Part shown: positions 56,101 through 64,000 of the stretch, piece after piece
Layout of the letters: each line of letters begins with the position of its first letter
How positions within the stretch are numbered: position 1 is the stretch's first letter
Source of the DNA: Neonectria sp. B-13
Lineage: Eukaryota; Ascomycota; Sordariomycetes; Hypocreales; Nectriaceae
DNA length: 64,000 nt
Reading direction: 5' to 3'
Assembly: GCA_002682825.1 (NCBI GenBank)
Contig: NOKP01000020.1
Coordinates: forward strand, 310,001-374,000
Translations under genes and position numbers: made by a program
The notes under the pieces: generated by a model
What the model was told of the DNA's origin: nothing
Seen by the model: only the letters and a program-made list of their open reading frames with translations
Databases searched by the model: none

Positions 56101-59100
56101 CTTGGCCACCGTCTTCGCATAGAAGCGTGACCGTCTTCTTTTCACCTGTGCTTGACCGCATGCTGTCTGTCTGCGCTCTGGCTACCATGATGGCGTTGAG
56201 CTGATGCGGCTCTTCAGCGTCCAGTGCAACGGCGTCGAGACCGGCAAAGCCTGCGCCTATCAGTTCCGACTCCCATCGTGCTGGAGATACGAAGGGCTCA
56301 TCAGGTCGACCGTCTGGTTCACCATACCACCAGCCCGGGAGAGTGCCAAACACGAAGTTTGGCCACTTTGAAGGAGAGAAGAGCTCGTGGAGAAGCAGTC
56401 TACCGCCCGGCGCGAGCAGCATGTGCACATTCTGGAGACTCTCACCCAGGCTCCTTGTGGCGTGGATCACATTGGTGGCAATGACGAGATCATATGTCTC
56501 GCCATCGAAGCCCTGGTCGGCTGGGCTTTTGCTGATATCCAGCGTGCGATACTCCATGTTGGGGATCTGCTTGAATAACTCCTTAGCTGCGACGAAGAAT
56601 CCTGATGATATGTCGGTAAAGGTATATTTGGAAAACATGACCTTGCCTTCCGACCCAGGCAGCATCATGCAATTTAGCGTGCTTGATGTAGAAGCGCCCG
56701 TGCCTGCACCGATCTCGAGAACCCGCAGGTTAGGCTTGGTATGGCACAGGTGGCGTATGAAGTCGGATCTATCGCAAGCGTCGATTGCGACATACAGTTT
56801 GGTGAGGGTGTCGTCCGCCAGTAGTATGTCGAGCGCCTCGGTCTGACCAGAGAGCAGGCCCGAGATGTTTGTGACCACTTTCTGCATGGCGACAGCGCAG
56901 CCTACCATGGGTGTATCTGTCAGCTGCTGAACCAGACTGCTCACTCTGCCCATGATGACTTGATCGTCCATGGCTGTGGTGGCCGAATAGGGGCCTGCGC
57001 TGATAGCTTTCTCTTGGTCTTTGATCCAAGCTTGGTGTTTTTGCATGTGGTGCAACGTGGGTTTAAGATGCTTGATATGCCGATGAGAGTATACGACACA
57101 GAGTCGAGTCAGCTCATTCATGGCATCGGTGTACAGATGACGAGGAATTGACGGTCTGATGAGATTGGCGGCGTCCAGGAAGTCGATGTGCGGACCCCAT
57201 ACGAGCCGCGCCGTGCTCGAAAGGCTGTCTGTTTCCGGCGCCTCGGCCTCCTCAAGGGGCGAAAGCCTCAAGCCCTCCATGTGGAAAACGATCTTGCCCT
57301 CGACCAATATTTCCTGCACTTGACCGACGACTTCACGGCTGCCGCGCTTGACCAAGGTTGCCGAGGTCGCCACGCTCAGGTTGGCTTTGGGAGCACAATG
57401 ATGCATCGACAACCAATCGATCCTCGTTGGCACTCTTCGGTACTCTTTCGACTCAACCCGGCCCTTCAGGGCGGCAAGTGCGGCTGTTTGGAGGCAGGCG
57501 TCTACTATGGTCGGGTGCAAGTGATAATGCTCTTCGTCCCCAACAGCGTCGCTGCTTATCTCGGCTGTCGCTACGCACTCCGTGGTGCCGGTTCGTATGT
57601 CTCGAAGGCGTTGGAAGCGAGGGCCGAACTGCAAACCCGCGTCACCCATGATTCTGTAGAACCGACGCTGGTCCATCTTCCGGGGGAGCTGTGTCATGTC
57701 CTCGGTCTGCCTCCGCGCTGGCCGTGAGAGTTCCGCCGCTGAAGTGACTTGGCCGGTGCAGTGTTTCATCCACAAGTGGCCGTTGTGCGAGGTGATGGTG
57801 AAGTCCCACCACGCACTATCAAGTGAGTCGGTCAGACGGTGCGGGCGGAAGGTGGTCACCAGCTCCGTGGGCCTCCCTTCAGGAAGGACCAAGGCTGCAC
57901 CGATCACCACGTCTCGCAGAGCAAAGCCATCTTGCCTGCCACTGATCTGCCTAATTCCCTCGCCGGCCATGGCTAGATAGCCCGTACACGGAAAGATGTT
58001 GTTGTCCTCGATCTTGTGGTCTCGAAGCCAACCGGCGTCCTTGTTCACGTGAAGAAGTTTCCGCCAACTAGGCTCCAGACTGGTGCTCTCGAGTTGGCGT
58101 ATTCCTAGAAGTGGATGGTCCGGGAACTCGCGGCATCGCCATTCATGCGCCATCCTCGATTCCCGCCAGTAGTCAGCGTCGTGGTCCCAAGGATACGTCG
58201 GTAGGCCCGGGAGACAGCGTCCAGGGGGCATGAGCGCGTTGAAGTCCAGGGGCATGTTGAGCTCAAAGAGCGTCCCAACGGCCGTCAAAAACGACTCCGC
58301 ACAGTCTTCACCACGTTTCATGGCAGAGACATACGATGCTGAGCTTGAAGCTTCGGCCAGAATCTGCCTCAGGGGACCTGCGAGGGCTGGGTGTGGCCCG
58401 ATCTCTAGGAAGGCCACGTTTTCCATCTGATCGAGGATGCTCGAAACAGCCGACCTGAAGAGAACGGGGGACTCGAGGTTTGTCTGCCAGTAAGCCGCGT
58501 CCAGAACCGCCTCATGCAGCTTTCCGGTGACACTCGAGAAGAAGGGTTTCAGCGGTGGCTTTCCCACAAGTTCGGGCCGCAGCAATGCACTGTATTCCTC
58601 CCCGACCTCACGCATGTGGTAGGAATGATAGGCCTTGTCGACCTTCAGTAGCCGTGCCAGAGCGTGAGGATGCGCCTTTTTGATGCATGAGACGACGTCT
58701 TTGACCTCGGCGGCATCGCCGGACAAGGTGACGCTTTTGGGCGAGTTCTCGCAGGCGACAACCACCTTGGGACTGAGGAAGCCTTGGACGTCGTCCCAGC
58801 TCAGCCCTATAGCGGCCATAGCACCGGATCTCGTCTGCTTTTCCGCGGCAATGCCACGCTGCCACGCTGCGATGATGGCTTCCTTAGAAGTGAGGGCCCC
58901 GGCGGCGTAAGCGGCCGCAATCTCTCCGCTGCTATGGCCTACAACGGCGTCCGGCTTGATACCGGCGGCCGCGAAAAGGTCTATGAGGGCAACTTGTACG
59001 GCAGTGCATAATGGCTGCGACAGCTCTGCTGCCTGCATACCCGATGTCTTGGCCGGCTTAAGCAGCTCCTCTTCCAGCGTCCACCGCGGTGAGTCGGGCG

Positions 59101-61061
59101 CTTGAGCCTCACGTAGGTGTTGATCGAGGGATCGAATGCTGCTCTGGAAACACAGATCGGAGCGCAGGAGCAGCTCCCGGCCCATACGTGGCCACTGAGC
59201 ACCTTGTCCTGTGAACACCATAACCAGACTGGGTGGTAGGTCTGAAGCCCGTCTGCCTGGGGACGCCATGCCAGCTTGGTCTCTAGAAGCTACCATGAAA
59301 GACCGATGTGGGAGATGCTCCCTTCGGTTGGCAAGCGTGTATGCGAGATGTTGGAGGTGGTCGGATGAACCAGGCTCATTGAGCTTGTCGCCAACCCAGT
59401 CTTGGAAGTCCTGCGTCATCCTTTGCAGAGACGAAGCAGAATTGGCTGAGAAGAGCAACAACTGCGGACCGGTTCTAGGCCTGGCTTTTGTTACGCCATT
59501 GACGAAGTGGGAAGCAGCAGCACCAGTAGCATGGCCATTGATAGCAGGCTTCTTCATCTGAAAGCTGCGAGCCGAGTCAAGAATGACATGGGCGTTGGTC
59601 CCTCCAAGGCCAAACGAGTTGATGCTGACCCGCTCGTCGCGAACCTCGGGCCAAGGAGTTGGTTCCAGCGGAACTCTCAGGTTGCGTTCTTGGAACGGAA
59701 TTTTCGGATTGGGATCCGAAAACTTGATATTGGGAGGGATCGTCTGGTTTTCGAGACTCAGTACGGCCTTGATCAGAGACGTAATGCCCGACGCTCCCTC
59801 CGAGTGGCCAAGGTTCGGTTTCACCGAGCCGATGAAGACGCCTGCGTCGCCAAACACGCCAGCAACCGCCTCGGCCTCGAGCGGGTCTCCGATGGGCGTA
59901 CCCGTCCCGTGGCATTCCACAAAGGCTGTTTTGGAGAAGTCGGTAATGCCGGCCACTTCGTACGCCTTCCGGATCATGGCCTCCTGGCTTGTGGCGCTGG
60001 GTACGGAGATGCCCTGTGTTTTCCCGTCGCTGTTGGTCATGGTGGCCCGGATCACTGCTCGGATCGGGTTGCCGTCACGCACCGCAGCGTCCAGCGGTTT
60101 GATAAACACGGCTGAGATGGCCTCGCCTCGGGCGTATCCGTCTGCATTGGCCGAAAACGTCTTGCAAGACCCATCTGGGGAAAGGACGCCCTTTTCCGTC
60201 ATGAAAGTCGTGAGGCCAGGTGCGAAAATCAAGTTGGCGCCGCCTACAACGGCGGCCTCGCAGTCGCCTCTCTGGATGGCCAGGCAGGACTCATGGAGGC
60301 CTACCAGTGCGGATGAGCAGGCAGTGCGGATCGTCATGCTAATCCAGACTCGTATTAGCAAGTGCGTAATATAGCAACAAGCAGTCATATGCATACCTCG
60401 GTCCACGCAAGTCCATTTCGTACGAGACGCGGTTGGACAGCATGAAGTCATTATACCCATCGACCTTCACAGGCCCAGACTGCTGAGGATCACGATTCTG
60501 AATCTCCAACCAGTCCTCACCATAACAGCCCATGTAGCAGCCGATAGTGCGCCCCCTGAAACCAACCTCGCCAGCATCGTCCAAGCACTCTCTAACCACC
60601 TCCAGCATGAGTCGCTGCTGTGGATCCGCACACTCGAGTTCGGCACGGCTAAAAGCGAAACGGGAAGTATCCAGTGCGCCTAGTTTAACGCTCTCGTCAA
60701 GAAAATAGCCGTACTCCGTAGCAACGGTACCCGGCCGCCCAGACTTCGAGTGGTATGCCGAGACGTTGTAGCGCGACTCGGGTACTCGACACCTCGCATC
60801 TCCTTTGGCTAAGAGAAAGTCCCACAGTTGCTGAGGACTTGTCAAGCCGCCAGGAAGCCGCAGGGCCATACCGCAGACCGCAATGGGGATGGCAGAAGAT
60901 GCTCCAGGTCTGAGCTCGGCGGCTTGTCCCATCGCGGCGTTGTCGACACCATTGCTGTGGCTTCCAACGGTGATACCGTTGGTATCAGAAGGCGTGGAGC
61001 CGTTGATATGAAAGCTTTGCGGCGAACAGTCGTCCAGAATTGTGTTCATATGTGGAGCCAT
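53116..61061 (-). CDS. Highly reducing polyketide synthase (KS-AT-DH-MT-ER-KR-ACP)
   Basis: A 2552-residue iterative type I synthase from five exons (60397-61061, 55481-60338, 55108-55392, 54629-55044, 53116-54550; introns 58, 88, 63 and 78 nt). KS: Cys229 (IRTACSS), His365 (HGTGTPIGD), His400 (GHSEGAS). AT: Ser691 (GHSSGE). DH: His996 (LRDHKIEDNNIFP) and Asp1168 (HPTIVDACLQ). C-methyltransferase: EIGAGTG at about 1430. ER: GGVGLAA near 1945, in the exon after SVLIHSACGG. KR: GGFGGLG at 2156 and Tyr2297. ACP: Ser2507 (LGMDSL). All domains look intact, so a fully reduced, methyl-branched chain is possible. No thioesterase, reductase or condensation domain follows the ACP, so release needs a partner enzyme. 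The start (61061) is the ATG nearest the first conserved block; one 13 codons upstream is open. Confidence 0.93.
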
Positions 61062-62936
61062 GTTCAGTTCGGTTCTGACCGTGAGATAGGTCAATGGCAA
61101 CCAATGAGGAGAATGGAGATATGGGAATTTGAAGATGAAACGGGGAAATGATGTCTTCTAGCCTTATCGAGTGGAGGTACCGGAGGTCTCACAAGTCGAT
61201 GTTTGTGCAAAGATCGTATTGATCTTGACTATTTGAATGCTAAATGCTTATCTCTACTTATACAAAACCCACTGTAAGCCCTTTCCGCTGCCACATCATT
61301 CTGTAGCTCAACCTGCGCCGCAAGAAATCCTCATGCCATTCTTCTCAGATTCATGGCACCCACTACATTCTCAAAGGATAGAAGCACCCCTTTGAGTGTT
61401 GAGCTCACACTATCCTCCCACTTCCAATATGCAGTCAGCCTCTGAAAGTAAGTAGGATGATATGCCGTTAAGTCCGGTATGACTGCAGTCTATCCCAATC
61501 TGGAAACCATATAACTGGCTAGTTGGGTAAGCTGTATGTAAAGCCAACAGCCCTCTCCAAGGACTTCGGTTGCTTACACGAAGAGTGAGGGAATATCAGG
61601 TTGGGGGGACATGACTGTGCCTAAGCTGAAAATATAACCGACGAATCATGCCCCTTAGCCTTAATGTTGCTTGCGGGTCGTGCCGTTCCGTTTAACTAAT
61701 GGGTGTTACGACTCATCGGAACTGGCGGCTATCCAAAATGTTACCCTACATGTGACAGGCGTATATGCACTCTTTATACGTTAGGAATAGATAGGTCTCT
61801 AACTATAGAATAGAAGAATTGGGGAAGGGTATATAACTAATAGCCAATTAGGAGCAACTCAAAGATTTAGTAATTAGGTCTAATAAATCAGCCCGCTAGA
61901 CCGATTCTAGCCGGCCATGTGTCTGACAGGTCCTAGGCATCATCTCAATTAACGCAGTATCGCAGTATTCGTATGTACGTAGCTAGCTGGAATAAGGCAT
62001 AGCATCTGTTCCTTCGAGGATGGCGGGGCATTCTTGTGGCTTTACAAATCAGGTGTGGACGGGAATGTCGGCGAATGTGACCGCCAATACCCCCGGTCCA
62101 TCAACACATCAGTGTGCAGACAATATGCCATCCCTCTGTCCAGAATTTGGTACCATGCAGGAAACCTCGTATAACTTACGCTTACGCAGGGAATTTCTTT
62201 TCCATCCGTTATACAAGTTGCCTGACTTTCTTCTTTTGGTCGTTGTCCCTTGAAACTTGTTGCCTACAGTAGACCCTTGAATGATGAGGCTATTGGGACG
62301 TGACACTTGCAGTTGTGTGGATAGCTCGCCAATCCAAGGGAGGGTCGGCTGCATGAATGGAGAAATATAGTCGTCAGCTTATATTGGCGCATACCTGATG
62401 ATATAGCGTGAGCGGCCCGATCACGCGGACAAATGTGAGCTAGGTTACATCGACCCTCCAGAGTTGACGATCTCTTCCGTATGCACACGGAAGATAAGGT
62501 CCCTGAACCGAATTGATAACCCTGAACATCACGCGGCGGAACAGGGGCCGCCGAGCCGAAGTAGAGGTTGCCAAACACGACACTTCAGTCAACGGAGTCT
62601 GTAATAAAGCGAATACCCAGAAAGCACAACCTTCATCTGGAGAGTTGATGCTTTCTAGAAGTCTGCGTCGGAGCTAGCTTTGATAGCTGATTTGTAATGT
62701 ATTGCTGTTCTGGTGTTCTGTAGCATCCTATGGGCTATGGGATATCAATTCACAATCTTGAAACCTAAGAACGGCTTGCAATCCCTGACTCATAGATTCA
62801 TTTGATACAATGTGTGGTAGCAACATCCCAAATTAATGTTCTTCAGCCACCGCCTCCCTTTCAGAACATCATGACACACATCATCCCCCCAACTCAAAGA
62901 TCCTATACCAACTGGTATGATTATAGACTCATCTAA
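61062..62936. promoter_or_regulatory. Spacer between the polyketide synthase and methyltransferase genes
   Basis: A 1.9-kb stretch. It contains the synthase promoter next to its start and the 3' flank of the methyltransferase gene, which is transcribed in the same direction. It is AT-rich at 61740-61900. No convincing gene is present; the small frames at 62020-62580 have no family character. Confidence 0.5.
61796..61860. repeat. TA-rich element, possible relic related to 52794-52860
   Basis: Contains AACTATAGAATAGAAGAATTG, GTATATAACTAATAGCC and CAATTAGGAGCAACTC, which by eye match parts of the element on the other side of the synthase gene. The TA-rich character continues to about 61900 (TAGTAATTAGGTCTAATAAA). 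Confidence 0.35.
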
Positions 62937-63818
62937 CTATCGAGACTTGATACCCTCGATAGGCCCTCCAGGCTTTGTGGCCGATATGTCAATGTATCGC
63001 CACAGATCGTGATGGCGGTATGCTGCCACGACTGCCACGAGATTCACAAAGTACTGCTCCAGTCCCAAGAATGAAACGACCACATAGGGGACGTATACTA
63101 ACATGCAGAGAAATCGAAACATGGGCTTGATGTTAGAGGTGTAGTCCCGGACTACCACGTCTGTGAACCCGGCATCCTCTAGCATGCTCTTGAGGACAAT
63201 AGGTTGCGGCCTAGTAGCCAGAGATGCGGTAGCATCCTTGGTCAGGCGCAGCACTTCAGCGGAATCCTTGACAAAGTCATGGTTGTGCTCAAACAAGGCA
63301 ACGCGGCCACCAGGGGCGAGCAGGCGGTGAAATCCCTTTAAAACAGCGGCTACATCAGAAGCATGAATCAAGGTCTGCAACGTGTAGATGCCGTCAAAGG
63401 ACTCTGCGTCGAGAGTTTCCAGGTGGTGATAGTCCATCTTGCGTGCTTGCACCTGTCCGGCAGGGAGGTTCGCTTTGGAGATGTTGCGCCTCGCCTCCTC
63501 GACGTGGTAGTCAACAACGTCGATGCCTAGGATGCGGTACCCGTGGGTCTTGGCGAGATGGATAGATTGGTTTCCCCCGCCGCAGCCTGCATCGAGAAGA
63601 CGTGCGCCAGATGGAAGGGCTAGGGACTCGGCCACCTTGTCTTCCATAGCACGCAGGGCGCGGCTAAGGGGGAAAGGCCAGTATGTGTCATGTTCCCAGT
63701 AGCCAAAGTGACGGGCGCCGCCCATGAGGTAGGCATAGCCAACCCTCGATTCAAAGGAGTTGTAGTAAGTTTGAACCAGAGGGTTCGAATCGATCAAAGG
63801 GTCAGAGTTGGGCTCCAT
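62937..63818 (-). CDS. SAM-dependent methyltransferase (class I, UbiE/Erg6-like)
   Basis: A 293-residue intronless gene. The SAM-binding motif I reads RLLDAGCGGGNQSIHLAK (about 73-90), followed by GYRILGIDVVDYHVEEAR and motif-II-like FDGIYTLQTLIHASD with the post-motif LAPGGRVALFEHNHD. The C-terminal third carries two hydrophobic stretches (FRFLCMLVYVPYVVVSFLGL and YFVNLVAVVAAY) that would suit membrane association or a lipophilic substrate. The gene is transcribed in the same direction as the polyketide synthase, 1.9 kb upstream of its start. I therefore infer a tailoring O- or C-methylation in that pathway, though sterol- or lipid-related methylation is also possible. The start at 63818 is the first in-frame ATG. 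Confidence 0.83.
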   Translation of the reverse strand: MEPNSDPLIDSNPLVQTYYNSFESRVGYAYLMGGARHFGYWEHDTYWPFPLSRALRAMEDKVAESLALPSGARLLDAGCGGGNQSIHLAKTHGYRILGIDVVDYHVEEARRNISKANLPAGQVQARKMDYHHLETLDAESFDGIYTLQTLIHASDVAAVLKGFHRLLAPGGRVALFEHNHDFVKDSAEVLRLTKDATASLATRPQPIVLKSMLEDAGFTDVVVRDYTSNIKPMFRFLCMLVYVPYVVVSFLGLEQYFVNLVAVVAAYRHHDLWRYIDISATKPGGPIEGIKSR

Positions 63819-64000
63819 GGTGGCCGTCTGACGGGTGCGTGGTAATAGGGAGCAAGAGGTGATGCAGTCTTGTCGTTAGTTTTACGGGTTAGACTACACA
63901 CTTAAGTATGTATCCACTTTACCAAGTGTCTGCGAATACTGAGCTGTTAAGCTCAATCACCAAAGTGGCATGAGCTGCGAGAATGAGGTCATGGGACGAG
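63819..64000. other. Upstream flank of the methyltransferase gene
   Basis: The last 180 bp hold the methyltransferase promoter region. Nothing further can be identified before the window ends. Confidence 0.4.

Noticed and set aside
38594..61061. Calling the right half a statin cluster
   Set aside because: There is only one HR-PKS, no acyltransferase, no enoyl reductase partner and an apparently ordinary HMG-CoA reductase. Kept only as a question to test.
1..64000. CRISPR arrays, bacterial operons, phage or complete transposon genes
   Set aside because: No spaced direct-repeat arrays, Shine-Dalgarno-led operons, transposase or reverse transcriptase motifs were seen. The window is eukaryotic.

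Overview
This window reads as a nuclear chromosome segment of a filamentous ascomycete (Pezizomycotina, most likely a Sordariomycete). Genes sit on both strands and carry short 49-98 nt spliceosomal introns (one of 308 nt) with GTRNGT donors, YAG acceptors and CTAAC-type branch points. GC-rich coding DNA is separated by pyrimidine-rich leaders. The protein set (TIM50, VTA1, TED1, a 2EXR-domain protein, a highly reducing PKS) is typical of this group. The genus cannot be fixed by reading alone.

Left and centre, about 1-43 kb, is mostly conserved housekeeping sequence: proline dehydrogenase (cut by the window edge), a Tim17-family protein, a small acidic protein of unknown role, the ER phosphoesterase TED1, a small secreted cysteine-containing protein, TIM50, a 2EXR-domain protein, the ESCRT factor VTA1, an ER protein disulfide isomerase, the exosome subunit RRP41, a zinc alcohol dehydrogenase, a secreted FAD oxidoreductase, an M3 metallopeptidase, a CSC1/OSCA-type channel, an unknown mitochondrial-looking protein, an oleate-hydratase-family flavoprotein, HMG-CoA reductase (HMGR) and nicotinamidase. 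A 5.6-kb gene-free stretch precedes HMGR. A tRNA-Lys(CTT) gene with a 10-nt intron lies near 44 kb.

Right part, about 44-64 kb, is accessory in character: lower gene density, AT-rich spacers and likely specialised metabolism. It holds a cytochrome P450, a repeat-containing orphan protein, a SnoaL-like small protein, a multi-spanning membrane protein, a 2552-residue highly reducing polyketide synthase (KS-AT-DH-MT-ER-KR-ACP, four introns) and a SAM-dependent methyltransferase near the right edge. I read these as part of a biosynthetic gene cluster that may continue beyond the window. No release enzyme, cluster regulator or transporter of a known family is visible. Two short TA-rich stretches that resemble each other lie either side of the PKS and may be relics of one repeat.

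All exon boundaries were inferred by eye from splice signals and checked for reading-frame consistency. No similarity search was run.
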